From positions 52,119,464 to 52,183,463 of the forward strand of contig NC_134015.1 in assembly GCF_040712315.1 (NCBI RefSeq): DNA of 64,000 nt. Reading direction: 5' to 3'. A program made the position numbers and the translations under genes. How positions within the stretch are numbered: position 1 is the stretch's first letter; the number at the start of each line of letters is the position of its first letter. Below the pieces are notes generated by a model. That model was not told the origin of the DNA, did no database searches, and worked only from the letters and a program-made list of their open reading frames with translations. This DNA is from Castanea sativa. Lineage: Eukaryota > Streptophyta > Magnoliopsida > Fagales > Fagaceae. This document shows, one piece after another, positions 13,321 to 27,399 of this stretch.

Positions 13321-14200
13321 ATTAATTATTCCATAGATTTTTTGTCCTCCCAAAAGTTAAAAGATAAAAGTTCGTAGATGGTGCCAATTATATGATAAAC
13401 TGAATGTTAATGAATAATGTTCAGTTTTCTAGAACTCTTTCCTACTTTGGTATTATCCACATAGACCCATCGGAATCAACTTCGAACTAGCCAATCTTCT
13501 TGTCCTTTCACTCAGTTATCCCCAAGAATGTTGTCATGAATTTGTCGACCTCCAACCAGCTCGCATACTCATAATAAAAATAACTGAATTTTGCAATACA
13601 GACGGAAGATGTTCCACCACAGTCACACTTTCAAATTGTAATTTAGGTTGATATAGCCGTTTCTTCTTATTACAAAGTTCCTATTTTCTTCTCCAAAAAA
13701 AAAAATAATAATTTTAAACCTAATTTCACCTCCACGTTTTAAGCCACCTATCCAAATTCACACTGAATCTATATCGAATATCATTGCCACCTTTACGAGA
13801 ACCAAAGGCCATGCACTAGTTCTATCATCGTATCTATGTAACACATTAGCCTGGCTAGGTAATACTGAAACAGAAATGTCACGCAACAAATTTAGTTCAA
13901 TTTGGGGTCCACATAAAAATTTGACCCTGATAGAAAATTATGTGCTTTTCATTTTAAAAATTTTAACCGTAACGATGGTTCAATATGTTAATCACACAGC
14001 AGCAAATTAATCCGAAATCGGATATGTCTGATCATCAATTCTAGTCAGTCCCAATTTAACTGAAACATACCAATGCGTAGTTTCAACCTTATATTGAAAC
14101 ATTTTATATATAAACAGTATGAATCTAACAAGGTTCTACTAGCGTGACAAATAGTATTTAAAACACAAGCAATCAACAGATAAAGAATACAGAGGTTGTT
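13321..14200. other. Intergenic DNA downstream of the LOV gene
   Basis: No gene recognised. The last 100-200 bases may be the 3'UTR of the LOV gene. Confidence 0.45.
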
Positions 14201-17200
14201 CTATGATCTAGAAGGGCCAGCACCCATAGATAAGCTCCTTACTGCAACCTTAACTGCGCCAACCACACTACGGTGCCTCATCTCGGGGCAAAGGCCATTT
14301 CTGTCTTGGTTCTTGCTGCCTTCTTCAATCTGAACACCCACAAAGTATGCTACCTGAACAAAGCACAAACACAGTAAGCAAAGACAAGAATTGCATAAGG
14401 CAAGCACAAGAAGGAGATGCCAGAATTGCAAGTGGTTTGGTGTAAAATCAGCAGTGGCAGTCTAATGTTTGACCCAATTACATGGATTGTCGGAACTTAA
14501 GTCCATGATCATTCAACAAAAGCAACTAGCAATGAAACAATTTGGAATGTACCAAAAGTCCGCAAAAACAGTTTGTTTTTCATAAGTTGATAATTGAAGG
14601 TAATCAAAAACTGTCTAGCTACTGTAACTTTTTGGTGACCAATACATTTCATTTTAATCGTTACACCCAGAGTAAGGAAATTGATTTGCATTTGAACCCT
14701 ACACAAAAAACATCTTAAATCTGTGCTTGACTTAGATGCATAAGGAGACAAAATTTGTAGGCACAAGGGCAAGTAACAAGGAATTAAAGAATGTTAGGGA
14801 GAAAATTTAAGCCGGTAAAACACAATTTATTCATCAGCACTGCATAACTTAAGTCACTTAATTTTCCAAATCATCTTAAATGCAACCACTTTCATCATTT
14901 CAAAATTAGTAAGAACACCATAATTTTATGTCCGTTGATGGAATTTTGAATATAAAAATTTCGTCCTTTGTGTTGGTTGCTTTCCCTTTAGCTAACCAAA
15001 ACAATCACAATTATACGTAAAACCCATAGAAATTTATTCTTCTAGTCTACAAGGGTCAAATGTCTAGCAACACTAGTTCATCGCTGAAGAAGCGCCTTTG
15101 ACAGTTAGGAATCCAAATATTAAGAAACATGCTGTCCAAAATTAGCATATTTTTCAAAATATGAAAGTTGCAGAGCTCAATGACAAAATTAGTGGATTTG
15201 GTCTTGTTCAAAACCAGAAACCACAAAAGGCTTCTTGCAGGTCACACTATATCTGAGAAATTTAGAATATCATGATATACAAAGAAGTTTCCCTCAGAAA
15301 CCAGCTTCACCAAACTGAGTGTACAATGGCCACCAGTTTCCAAAACTAACAAGAACCCACATAATCAGTCCATATTATAAATAAAACCACGCCAACTTTC
15401 AAGCATAATAAGAATTCAAGTAAACACATAGGTAAAATATTAATCTCCTCACTGTTCAGACACTGTAACAAAAAGAAAAGACTACGACTAAATGAAATGC
15501 ATTATCTATCCCGATTATTTTCAATCAATCCAAAAGCAAATCAAGTTAAAAAGTACCAGGTGTAAAAGCTTAGCATATAACAATACCTTTCCAGAAGCAT
15601 TACGAACAGGCGATATATGGAGATAATTCCAAAACGAACTCTTGTCTTTCCTGAGAATTAAACAGCAATTTATTTTGAAAACTTATGACAAGTTAAATCC
15701 TTGAAACACATTGCTAGCATAGTTAAGTTTCAACCTGTAATTTAAGATACGTACTGTGCATGCCTGCTCAGTTTGTATGCTTTCCTTTATCTGGGAAACA
15801 ATAAGCAACATATTTAACTAGGTGTATGCTATCCATAACCTTAGTCACTAAATCGCATAGAAATTCAAAAAATCATAGAAATGAATAAATGAAGGTACTT
15901 GATATAAAGTTGAGAAATCCGTATCCACGCCACGTAAAAATCTACAATTGTGCCCCAATACTTCATCTCTAGCATAACCTACAAAAGTAAGAAACTGATA
16001 TAGACAACTGAATATAGCAGACTGTTCAATATTTTTATAAACTGCATGGTCTAGAAGAAATTTATTGTAATGAAATCACATGGAGGATATCATTGTATAT
16101 TTGGTAAAGCTCTGCTGATACCTGTCAATCTTAAGAAAGCATCACTTGCGTAAACTATAGGCATGTCAGGTAGGTGTGGGTCAGTTCTGCAAGGGCAACA
16201 AATAAATTGCATTTGCACAAAACACAAAGTAAAGACATTAGAAATCTTCATAATGCATGAAATCACTATAAAACAACAAAATAAGAATCTGCAACAACTC
16301 ACAATACAAAGCTTTGTTTGATTCTACCAAGAGAGATATTTAAGGATGAACTGAGAATGCCTGCCCCAGGTAAGCAGTGTCTCTTTGCACAAACAAATCT
16401 GCCTGTTGACTCGCTATGGCGGGTTAGCACAGAGAATATTTTGTTAATGGCAGCTTCAGCCTTTTGCTTCTCTAGATAACTAGCCTCACATGTTTCTTCA
16501 ATACCTAATCCTGTATGCCGCAGATAAATCAGAACACAACCAAAACATGGAAAGAAAACAAAAAGGATATCTAAAGAAGTATAACTAGTAGGCTAGTACA
16601 CTTTAAAAAGAAATCTAAGAATGATCACAGAAATTGAATGTAAAATGTGCAAATTCATTTCAGATTAAAAGTCGGTGAATACAAAACAACAATCAAAACA
16701 AAATATTACACCCTATATATGCAGATAAACAAACAGTCAAGATTATTAGCAAAATCATAATGCTTGAGAGAGAGAGAGTTCAGAACACATTCAAAATTTA
16801 AGCACCACTCTAAGACATCAAATATTAAGAACTCAAATAACCAAGTGCGTACTATTAAGAAATAAAGAAACCATGCGAAAAAACACAATACGGAATACAA
16901 GATAAATTACACAAACAACATGACCTTCCATCCAAAACAAGCTGAAAGAATTAAGCATGAATGCACTATCACAGGCAATACAAACATAATTCGATCATAC
17001 AAGAGCTAAACATGAACAAAATATCACAAGAAGTATAATATAATTCCATCATGCTGTGTACAACAACTAAGTACAAATCATCTTAATTAATAAATTAAAA
17101 AACACAAACCTCTACTACTATCATCCAACACCGACTCCAAAGCCAAAACACGACTCAATTCCACCGGAGTATCCGAGCACATTTCCCTCCTACATGATCC

Positions 17201-17701
17201 AAACATGATATTACCACACACCCTATCCCCATCATCACACATGTTCGCCCCATTCCTCACAGCCCCACTTGCCGACCACCTCGGCCGCCGCGGAGGCGAA
17301 ATGGGCACCTGAACTCCCACAAAATGGATGACCCTCCCATCCTCTTTACTAAAAACCGGGCTCAAATGAAACAACATCCAAAAGGGTGTCCCATCCTTGT
17401 GATAATTCAACAAATTAATCTGTATAGACCGCTCTTCATGAATGGCCTCGCGTATTTCCATAACCGACTTTCCGTCAGTTTTTGGGCCTTGAAAAACCCT
17501 GTTGTTCTTTCCGACCACCTCATCTTTCGAATACCCGAACACCTTCAAGAACCCTTTGCTCACAAACACAATAGGGTGACAAGAGATGGACGGGTCACTG
17601 ATTGTGAAGCTATCAGGCAATTCATCGAGCACTTGGCGTGCACAAAACGAGTAGCGGCTATTGAACGAATTTTCTATATTGAATTTCAACTGCGAATCCA
17701 T
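14201..17701 (-). CDS. TLP1: TWIN LOV 1 / PAS-LOV protein
   Basis: A flavin-binding blue-light-receptor-type protein with two LOV (PAS) domains and no kinase. Seven exons, all with GT-AG introns and matching phases: 17701-17110, 16510-16303, 16186-16122, 15978-15899, 15790-15735, 15650-15587 and 14353-14201 (1218 nt, 405 aa). The start MDSQLKFNIENSF matches the family N-terminus; the frame stays open to 17806, but that extra part is basic and unlike the family. LOV1 covers about residues 24-132 and reads GKNNRVFQG at 64-72, with Asn67 where the adduct-forming Cys normally sits. LOV2 covers about 255-365 and has the canonical GHNCRFL with Cys300, then LNYRKDKSSFWN and YFVGVQ. The tail SVVGAVKVAVRSL is typical of this family. 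Light sensing would then rest on LOV2 (inference). A polypyrimidine tract lies in the 5'UTR near 18000. Confidence 0.92.
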
Positions 17702-18080
17702 CCTCTTCCTTCCTCTTCTTCCTCTTCCTCTTCTTCTTCTACTACCACTACAACTGCGAATTCTTCGATTCTCCTTGGTTGGTCCAATCCCATGTGGCAC
17801 TCTCAACCTCGTTTGCTTTCAACAAAGCAAAAAAAAAATACAGAACCCAACAGGACCCAGAAACGAAACACCTGGAATTCAACAAACCCATCTCAAAAAT
17901 GATATAAAAAACACAGAAATGTCGCCTTAAAAGCCATAATCAAAGGCTCAAAGCGAAAAAATAATAATAATAAAGCTACATCGCGTGGAGGAAACAGAGT
18001 GAGAGAGAGAGTGAGACTAAAATAGTGCTGTAATGAATTATTATGGAAACCTGGTTGTGAAATTAGAGACGAGAAATGCA
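17702..18080 (-). promoter_or_regulatory. Likely 5'UTR and promoter of the LOV gene
   Basis: Immediately upstream of the MDSQ start, read on the minus strand. Contains CTTCCT-rich pyrimidine tracts (17700-17745 and 17995-18020 as purines on the plus strand), typical of plant 5' leaders. No clear TATA box could be fixed. Confidence 0.4.
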
Positions 18081-18930
18081 AAATATCTTGATCAAAACTT
18101 GTGGTATAGAATGCGGGAACGATGGTTGAGAGATGCCCATCAATCGCCTTTGGCCCATGAATGGAAAAGAAAGAGAGATTTTGATCTCAACTGCGAAGCA
18201 AAACAACCACCACCAAAGCAGTACAACAACAACAACAACACCACCACCACCAAAGTATGCAGAGTCACACAAAATTTTTAATCTAGATTTTTGTTTCCAC
18301 TTTTATTTTCTCTTTTAATTTTGTTTTGTTTTGTCTGGTCTGGGAACTCTCTTTCTTTTTTGTTTTACTGAGTTTTTTTCTTTTTCTTTTTCTCTTTCTT
18401 TTCAAGTTTAAATAGAAAATGGATTAAGTTTTTGAAATAAAATAGGTGTCAATTTACAATTTTAGTTTGTTTGGGTGGAAAAAAAAATTTATCATGGATT
18501 AGATCGCTTATGTTAGGAGAATGTTATCACTTTACAACTCATTACATATCAATCGAACGTGGTTATTTGTGTATATCTTTAATCGGTTTGAAGAAAAATT
18601 TTATTTTGGTTAAATTACAATATTTAAATTTGGAGGGTTATTATTTTTGTCATTTTAGTTTTAGAATTTTGATAATAACCCTCCTATTATTATTTATATA
18701 AAATTATTATTCTTCATATATGTGGTACTTTGGCTTATTGAGATTTTTTTAACGAATAAAATTACCAATTTGATAAAAATATTAAATTTTAAAATTAAAA
18801 TGACAAAATGACCAATATAAATTGTTGTCTATTTCTTTCTTGTACAAGGAAAGGCATAAGACTTTCGGTTTTGGGTTAGCCGGGTGGGGCATGTAATGAT
18901 GAGATAAGTAATAACACTAAAACAGAACTG
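18081..18930. other. Intergenic DNA
   Basis: Has CAA/CCA triplet-rich sequence near 18205-18255, then AT-rich DNA. The small open frames here are low in complexity. Confidence 0.45.
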
Positions 18931-18931
18931 T

Positions 18932-19025
18932 TATGGATAGTGTCAGTAATTAGTAATTACCAACTAGACTAAGGAGAGTATGGATGGTGTCAGTAATTGG
19001 TAATTACCAACTAGACTAAGGAAAG
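18932..19025. repeat. 47-bp tandem duplication
   Basis: Two adjacent copies (18932-18978 and 18979-19025) beginning TATGGAT(A/G)GTGTCAGTAA, with only a few differences. Confidence 0.95.
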
Positions 19026-19332
19026 TCAAAGTCAAAATTTGATAAAATATAAAGATAAAACAAATTTAACCAGGATACATGGTTAGCGATAAGTAAAAAA
19101 ATAATGTCGGTGGTGGATCTATATAAAACTTAGTCAAAATTTGTTATTAAAATTAAAACTGGTGTGAAAAATGTTACCGAGTTTTGTACACATGCATTAC
19201 TCTTTTTAGAGATTCACATGTTAATAATGATAAAATATCAATAATATAACATGTCATGTAATCATATCATATGAGTTAACATTTTAACGAAAATTATACT
19301 ATAATCTCTGGGAAATAACTTTTTTTTTTTTT

Positions 19333-19681
19333 ACAATTAATATCTTTCTAACAATGCCCTTCTATTTTTACTTTTTACGGTTAACACACTTTATTACGAA
19401 GTCCAATTGTTTTCATTCATTGGATAGACTTTGAAAACACCAAAGATGGTCCCCTTCAGTCTGGCTTTGTAACAGAATGAGTTACACTCAATCTTGTACT
19501 TCTTCTTCTTTTTTACAATTAATATCTTGCTAACAATGCCCTTCTATTTTTACTTTTCACAATTAACACACTTTATTACGAAGTCCAATTGCTTTCATTC
19601 GTTGGATAGACTTTAAAAACACCAAAGATGGTCACCTTCAGTCTGGCTTTGTAATAAAATGAGTCACACTCAATCTTGTAC
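19333..19681. repeat. 182-bp-period tandem duplication
   Basis: Copies at 19333-19499 and 19515-19681 share ACAATTAATATCTT at the start and CACTCAATCTTGTAC at the end, with scattered substitutions. They are separated by a short pyrimidine spacer. No coding content. Confidence 0.93.
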
Positions 19682-19773
19682 CGTAGGTCCCAACTTTGCT
19701 CAATTATTGATCGCCTTGAAAGTGTTTATCATCTCCCTGTTTTGTTAAGGAAAGTTCCCTTGGTTTTTTTTTT

Positions 19774-19809
<36 letters not shown>

Positions 19810-21745
19810 GCAATGCTAAGATCACATAAATTGACATAATTTTTGCCACAACTCCTCACGTGGTACGTTATGACAAAAATTATGTAAGTTTACATGATCT
19901 TAGTATTTTTTTTCTTTTTTCTTTTTTTTTGACAAATTACAACTTATTCACTTGGAATTTGAATGAAATTTAAATTATCTACCTGTAGTTTAAGATTTAA
20001 CGCTTTATCCACCTGAGATTTGACCAAAATTTAAATTGTTTACTTGTAGTTTGAAAATTCATGATGAATAATGGATGGTTTTTTATCTTATTTGATCTTG
20101 TATTTTTATGTTTTTTGTGTTTTTAGAGAAGAGAGACATGAAAATTGCGAAAAATTACATATTTAACTTTGTGGGTAAGATATTAAATTTCAAATTATAA
20201 ATAAACAATTATAATTTCGGTCAAACTACAAGTATTTTTTTTGTTTTTTTAACCCCTAGCAATACGTACTTTGTTCTAGACAATAAGTAGTTAGAGGTCA
20301 ATATTTTCTAACATAGGTACAATAGGTATGATAAATTTTACAATTTTTTTAAAATAAAAAATTATGATCAAAATAATACTATTTTCATGTGATGATATCA
20401 TTAATATTATTTTTATTAATGTTAATCACAATATATCACTTGAATAATTATATTAAAATAATATGTTGTGAGAATTTTCTATTTTTCTAATTATCGCAAA
20501 TCAATCGGCCCATAATTTATTGCTAGCATTATCATATCACAATGCTTTATATTTGACGTCTCTCACCTGTACAGTGTTTCAATCTTTGATTAAAATGGTC
20601 CCTCCTTCAAATTTTTAAGGAAACTTTACATCCTCCTTTCAAAAAAAAAAAGCTTACATACAACGTTGGCAAACAGTGGAATTTTTGCTGGTGATAATTA
20701 TGTGTTGTACTCTGTTCGTCCCTGTATTTTGTACTTGCTTTTGTATCTAGTGCTACGTGTACTATGTACTGCTTAACTTGTTTTAATAAAATTTCCTTTA
20801 AAGAAATCATTTGTTATTACCTTTTTTATTTTTCCTGGGATAAAGTACAAGAAAAATATTTTATTTGAAACTTTTTTTTTTTTTATATAGAACCTCTTGA
20901 CAATTCACAACTTGATATGCCAAAAATTATATTAACCACTCGTTTTAACACTTATCTCACATTCTCACCTCATAGATATAAGTCTATACATACACTAATT
21001 CTTTCGATAATGGAAATGTATTTTATATGAGTATATGAAAAAATTATATAAAAATAAGTGATATTACAAATTTTATAAATTTTATTAAATAAATAAATCA
21101 TGTAAGTTGATATATCAATTTTTAAGTATAAAAAAATTTTAAAAAAATTAATTATATTTTTATTGTGAAAATATTGATTATATTCATTGTCATGATAATT
21201 TATTTTAAAAAGGATTATAAAAACAACAAACAAAAACTGGGAAAAAAAATTCACACAAACCACCGCTAATCCTTATCCATCCACGTCATCCTGAATCGTA
21301 CCTTGTTTTTTTATACAGTGCCTAATCAGATCCGGATCCAATAATATAAGTGAGGTAAAATAATAATTATTAATAAAGTCCACCTAGCCATAGCCCATAG
21401 GTAGGTGACCAAATTTTTTTTTTTCTTGATTTGGTATTTTTTGGTACTTTTTTTTTTAACTCAAATTTTCTTTCATTTTAATGAAAAATTATTGTATCAT
21501 TTACTAACTAAATAAAAGTGAAATGTATCTAAATAAATAAAATGTGGAGTTTAAAAACCACTACTAAATAAAAAGAGACCTCTAATTAAAAAAATATTAA
21601 AAGTAAGTCACACTCCTTTTATTTTAAGAACAAAAAATAAGTAGTGGAAGACTATTGCATCTTTCTTTTGAGAGCAATTATAATTACACTCTTTCCACTG
21701 AGTCTGAGCTTGTAAGAGTAGAAGCTCTGAATAAAAAATAGTTGT
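19682..21745. other. Gene-poor AT-rich DNA
   Basis: Contains a (CT)n run near 19778-19806 and a short inverted pair around it: GCTAAGATCACATAAATTGA near 19814, with a complementary partner (TTTACATGATCTTAG) at 19888-19902. No gene seen. Confidence 0.5.
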
Positions 21746-21754
21746 GCACCCAAC

Positions 21755-22331
21755 CAGGGGCGAAGCTAGGGGGTCGAGGAGGGGCAATTTCCGCCCTGAC
21801 CCTAGCCCACCCCAAGCCCCACGTCAAACTTAGTTATGCATTTGTTGCCACACATTAGTTATTACCTCTATTGTATTGATTTTTTGTCACACTTCAATTG
21901 TTATCTCCACTATTCTTTGTATTGTACACCTATATGTATTTTTTTTTAATAATATTTCTAACATTATGAAATCAAAATTGCTTCTTTCCTTTATGATATA
22001 CCAATCATAAGCAGACTTTAAGTAAAGGTAGCAAAATAAATAAGAGATTCTAAAAGTTAGATCACCATTTTTTGTTCCCTAATATAGATTTAGCATGAAA
22101 ACTTCACTATTAATTTACCTTTTTTCAGTCAAGTTTATGTGTTTTACTTGTTTAAAATATATACTCAAACTTATAATTTAGAATACTTTAAGGATAATAT
22201 TGACTATTAAATTTCAACTCTTACATTAGGCAAAGAAAAAAAAAAGAAAAAGACGAGAACAAAATATAATTTACATGTACCTTTGTATTTAATCTTGCTC
22301 TCTCTAAACTAAAATTTTAGCTTCGCCATTG
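21755..22331. mobile_element. hAT-like non-autonomous element
   Basis: Inverted ends CAGGGGCGAAGCTA (21755) and, on the complement, CAATGGCGAAGCTA (ending 22331) fit the 'GGGGCGGAGC'-type ends of plant hAT-like elements. Flanks ACCCAAC and ACCCAGCT look like a worn 8-bp target duplication. About 577 bp with no transposase. Confidence 0.62.
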
Positions 22332-22339
22332 ACCCAGCT

Positions 22340-25300
22340 CCATCAAAATTACTAAATTTTATTAGTCTTTTAAGAAAAATTATTAATAAATTATTTTAGA
22401 AAAATTTTGATTACTAAAATACTTAAAAGGTCATAGAAAAAATTAATTATTTTCTTTTTTTATAAAAATATTTTGCAAACCAACATTTTTAACTTTTTCT
22501 TCCGAATTTTTTTTATGGGGGGCAATTTCTATACATAGTCTTGTCTTGTTTGATTTTGCAGCACCGCGAATCGCCGCGTTCCCACGTGTCCTGTGCTGAC
22601 TCATCAACAACTAACGAGTACTGATTTTTTTTTTGTGGGACCTAATGAGTACTGATTAGATTATATTAAATGAGTTTAAGATTGGGTTGTCCATATTATA
22701 ATTTATACATTCTCAGCATTAAAAAAAGGTTGTCGTCTTATAGTCATAGACCCGTTTACGGGGCAATTTCTTAATCTTAATTAGGCTTTTTGTGCGTGCC
22801 TTCTTATTTTGTCCTCTTGCCCATGGCATATTTAAATCTGTGTGTCCTTTCTCTTTCTATGTTCTTGACTTATTTACAACTCATTTGTCCATCTTTAAAA
22901 CCACCCTACTGCATTCAAATACTGTCATGTCATTGGTAACTTACTCTTATTTCTTTTTTCTTTTTTTCTTTTTCTTTTTTAGGAATCTTTCTACTCCAAA
23001 TTATAATTGAACTTGAAGAGCTATTGCTAGCAGTTTTGAAGTTGATGTGATGGTTTGAATGTGTGTGTTATAAAAAAAAAAATGCATCTTTCAATTATAG
23101 TTTTCTACTCTAATTAGTGGTAGGGTTAGAATTTTAGTTCAAAGGAGCAAAATTGATAGATAAGATTAAAAGTAAAATTAATCTAAACATTATTAATCAA
23201 TGTTAATAACAAAATAGATAAACAATTATTTATACTACTAATAACAAAATGAGTTTCATTATTTTACGTACTAAAATATCCGTATACAAATTCTTAAGCT
23301 CTCTAAAATACTCATATCTTTTAGTAAAATAGTTTAAAATTTAAAAACACAAATTGATTAAAAGAGTAATTTACTATTTTTAAAAAAGTTCATAAGTTTT
23401 AGGTTTTCAAACTTTTATCAATTCTCACATAGAAAAATATTCAAAAAATTAAGATACTATCTCTAACTCACTTTTAAATATTATTTCACTAAACCCCAAA
23501 ATAAAAAATAGTCTAATCGCACGCGCAAAACGCATGTGATGAGATTAGTATACTAATAATGCAATTGGCATACAAAATATAATATAATATATAAACTCTA
23601 ATTATTTGTTCATACATAGTTTAATTTACTCAATTGGAAGATTGAAAGAGTACACCTCGATATGAGTTTGTTTAGAATTTGATTCTAAATCATTATTATA
23701 ATTTGGTTTCTCCATAATCTCAATTGATTACAAATATGTATTTCATATTATTAAAATCAATAAAACAAAAAAGCATAGTTAATAACACTCGAATTAAGAG
23801 ATTATCTACATAGATAGAATTTAAACATGTAATTTGATTCCTTCAAATAAATTGAGAAAATAAATCAATATAAAAGTGTTATAAAGTTGTATTTTCATGG
23901 CTTTGTATCATTGTATGCTCTTAAAAAGTTATGTAGAATTCAACCTTGTCTTTCTCTATTCTTTTAAGTAATAAGTAGTTAAAATTTGGTTCTATAGTAA
24001 AAATAAAGTGTTTCAAAATTGAAATTGTGACAAAGTTAAAATAGAAGAGAAAAAGATTAGGGTAAGCTAAGGTTTTAGTTTGATTATTATGTGGGGTTAC
24101 CTATTCAAAGAACAAATTTCCCCAAGAAAAGCACTCGGGACAAAAAAAATTGCTATCACTTGAGAATATGTGGCAAGAAAAAAATGTATGGGTTTTAAGT
24201 GGACCTACAAAACTTTGTTTTGCTTGGAAAAAGACATTATAATGTTATAAAGATTTGCACCTCATACTGCTTTATTCTCTAGGTGTGGACTATATTGCCC
24301 CTAACTCCAATTATAGTTCTTTTCTTAGTTGCTCTTTCTCTTAGGTCAAAAGGGAGTTAACTTATAAGTTACTCATGCCTTGGTTAAGGCTGTCTCTCTC
24401 CTCAACCTAAGTTATTGTTGTAATATTTCTTCTTTGCCTTAGTCTATTTTGGGTGCATGGAAGATGGATTTGGCTTCCTTTTAGTTTTAGTGGATCTTGT
24501 CTTAGCTAGGGAAAAAGAAACTATGTAGCTTTCACTTTGTAAATACATCTACCTCCTTAGTATCAGTTTCTCAATTTGTAAATTGAGTATTACTATTAAT
24601 AATAACATTTGCTTAATGAGTGCCCTTAGATTACTTATTAATGAACTATTTTAATAAAGTTTTAATATCACTTTTATGATAAATATAAATAAAAAACTGT
24701 TAAAAACTAGTTTTTTATAAATATTTTCCTATAAAAAATTTCTAATGAACATAGCACAATAATGAGTAATCCGTTATAGGCTTAACATGGTATATAAGAT
24801 TTGGGTATATTCTCCTCTATAGGCTTAACTTGAAACAAATGGGCCTCAGTTTGTCTTCATTTGTGATGGAGTACAAAGACCTTTTGACCATACTGGACAG
24901 TGTATCAACAACACGTGTGAAGCTGTAGTCTATTAGAGAGAAAATAGGAATAAAATTTAGTAACAAAATTAGTTGTAACTTAAAATTATAATCTTACTTA
25001 ATTAAATAAATATTACTATATATTTTAAAAATTTAACCGTTGAATTGTATGTTTTTTATGCTCTTAATATACATATCAAATTTTGTGTCAATCAGATATT
25101 ATTTATTATATAACCTAAAAACTTATATTTTATGCATAATTTTAAACTACAAAAACTTGTAATTTAAACAATTTATTGATAACATAGCTATTAATCTTTA
25201 ATTTTCTAAAAAATTTGCAAGTATAGAGAATATAAGAAAAATATGTAATCCAATGGTAGATTTGTCAAAATTCATCCCAATAAAAATATATTAAATAAGA

Positions 25301-27010
25301 TTGGAGCCTAAAGTTATAACCAATTTTATAGATAAACTTTGTTCAAGATGAACATCCATAAGTTTTTTTCTTTTTTTGGATAGGATAGTTTAGGTTTATA
25401 TTATTAGAATATTATACCTTGTATCTGTTTTTTCTTGGTCGTTTTAAAAATGACTCAAAAGAATCTGCTTTAATTGATGTATATATTATTCTAGTAAAAT
25501 AATAACTTTCTACAAAAAATAATAATAATATAATAACTTAAAACTACAATGATATCATAGGGATTGGCTCAAAGAATAAATTGATATTATGGTATAGTCA
25601 TAGAGTCCCCCCATTTTTAGTAGTGAATTGCATTTCCTTCCTGCGATTTTCTCAACAAAAAAAAAAATTAAGAAAAAGAAGAAGAAGAATTCCTTCCTAG
25701 GATATGCTTTCCAAGTTCATGAATTTTGTCCATTCACGACCAACATGGCTGCACCACCCTCAAGTACCTTCGAGTATTGTGAGAGTTGAGGAGGAGGTAT
25801 ATCATGCATCTGATGCATAGTATATTTTTCCAGAGTTGAGAGCTTGGTACTTTGCTGACTACGCTGCAAAAAGTAACCTACATGGTTTCGACAAACTATT
25901 CGATCCCTTGATTGTAATTACATGCGAATCTGATGACAACATCAAATTTCCTTGAAGAACTCAAATGGAGAGAGGACCATTTGATGGCAAACAGTTTTGT
26001 TTCTCTTGAGTTAAGCTGCTGCTAAAAGCTTACGTATAATGGATTCAGCGATGAATTGGTTTGCTAGAGGTGGACTAAATATTCTGGAACTTTTTTTTCT
26101 TTTTTTTTCATACTGTTTTATATTTTGGTTAATAAAAATATAGAACGTAACCTCAAACCTGTTTGTTTCAGCTTAGATTAATGAACAATATGTAGTTTCA
26201 GAAATAATTATTCATCTTTATTCACGGTCCATGTCTAAATTTATAAAAGGTTGACTATAGCTAGATAAAGATAAATCCAAACTTCTTTTTATTTTTTAAT
26301 AAAGTTAATCATAACTCATCATATATAATCCAAAATAATTTATTTGCTTTCTCAACAAAAAAAAAAAAAGTATTTGAATCTATTAAAACAAACTCATAAT
26401 CTAATCTAACTTAGAAATTCCACCAACAGACTAACATTACTCATCCAATACTAACGAAAATAATACACATAACATCTCCCCTTTTGTTGAAAGAATGAAA
26501 ACTAATCTTAGAATAGCCTCTTGATTTCTCTTTCTTTGTGTTTGTTTATCTTTTCCTGTGTTCATCGTCATGAACAACTTGTATTTTTCCTTTCTCTATT
26601 CATCAATAATATTACTCTGATTATCTATCCAAAAATAATAACAATCTTACTCCAAGTGCTGGTTAATCTAGTTTGTAATTTTTCTGAGTTGTACCAAAAA
26701 CTTATGATTCAATCTTTCCTTATTGATTGGGAAGAGTTGGAGATTATGGTATTTATGGTCAGTGGAGAACTATCCTGTTATGCAGCCTAAAGTTTGGGGG
26801 GAAGAAAAGAGAGAGAAAAAGATCACCCCCAATACCTGTAGTTCTCTCTTGGACTTAAAAACGCAGAAACAACTGAACAAGTAAATCATGTGACACATGT
26901 ACAACTAGCTTAGCCAATAAAGTCTAGGTGTGTTCTAATGGTGTATTCATTTTTTTCTCTCAATAGAGTATAGACAGAACACACTGCTTGCCATCAAATT
27001 GACTGTTTTT
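22340..27010. other. Long gene-poor region
   Basis: AT-rich DNA without any frame I can assign. The stretch 25690-26060 is richer in GC and could be a worn exon relic, but no family is recognisable. Open frames at 22792 and 26521 are hydrophobic low-complexity readings. Confidence 0.5.
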
Positions 27011-27013
27011 CTC

Positions 27014-27240
27014 TTTTTTTTTTTTTTTAAAGAATAAGAAATTTTATTCAAACAAATGAGAAAAAGATGATAAAAACAAGACAAAAGCACATAGCTATGC
27101 TGCAAACTCCACTCACAGGACACCAGCTCAACCTAAAAGGGAAAAACAAACTTCAGAAACTACAAGTCTACAACTGCAGAATATAGAGTGCAAAACAGAA
27201 TCCTACTTTACATCAAAAACAGAAGCTGGTAACCTCCAGA
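27014..27240 (-). mobile_element. LINE 3' tail fragment
   Basis: A 14-base T run at 27014-27027 is followed by sequence that on the minus strand ends GAATAAAATTTCTTATTC and then poly-A, as in 5'-truncated LINE insertions. The fragment resembles the tail insertion at 30671-30802 in general form. The left border is uncertain. Confidence 0.45.
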
Positions 27241-27259
27241 AACTACTCAAAACTGTCTT

Positions 27260-27375
27260 TTGTTTTTTTCTTTTTGGATAATTCAATTGTTACAGTAAGT
27301 GGGGTAGGGGGGATATGAACCTTGGTTCTCTTCATAGAGGAGACAGGCAATGCCACTGAGCTACAATGCTCTTGG
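27260..27375 (-). mobile_element. tRNA-derived SINE, family B copy
   Basis: On the minus strand it reads GAGCATTGTAGCTCAGTGGC (A-box region) and, about 30 bases later, AAGGTTCATATCC (B-box region), ending in an A/T-rich tail next to 27260. Flanks CTACTCAAAACTGTCTT (27243-27259) and a 7-base-longer variant (27376-27399) look like a target-site duplication with a small internal insertion. Confidence 0.75.
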
Positions 27376-27399
27376 CTACTCAAAAGTCAAAACTGTCTT

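Noticed and set aside
17702..17806. N-terminal extension of the LOV protein to an earlier in-frame Met
   Set aside because: The extra 35 residues are Arg/Gly-rich leader translation; the family begins at MDSQ, and the CTTCCT tract fits a 5'UTR.
22792..23010. Small membrane-protein-like ORF
   Set aside because: Phe-rich tail comes from a T/C-rich tract; no support as a gene.
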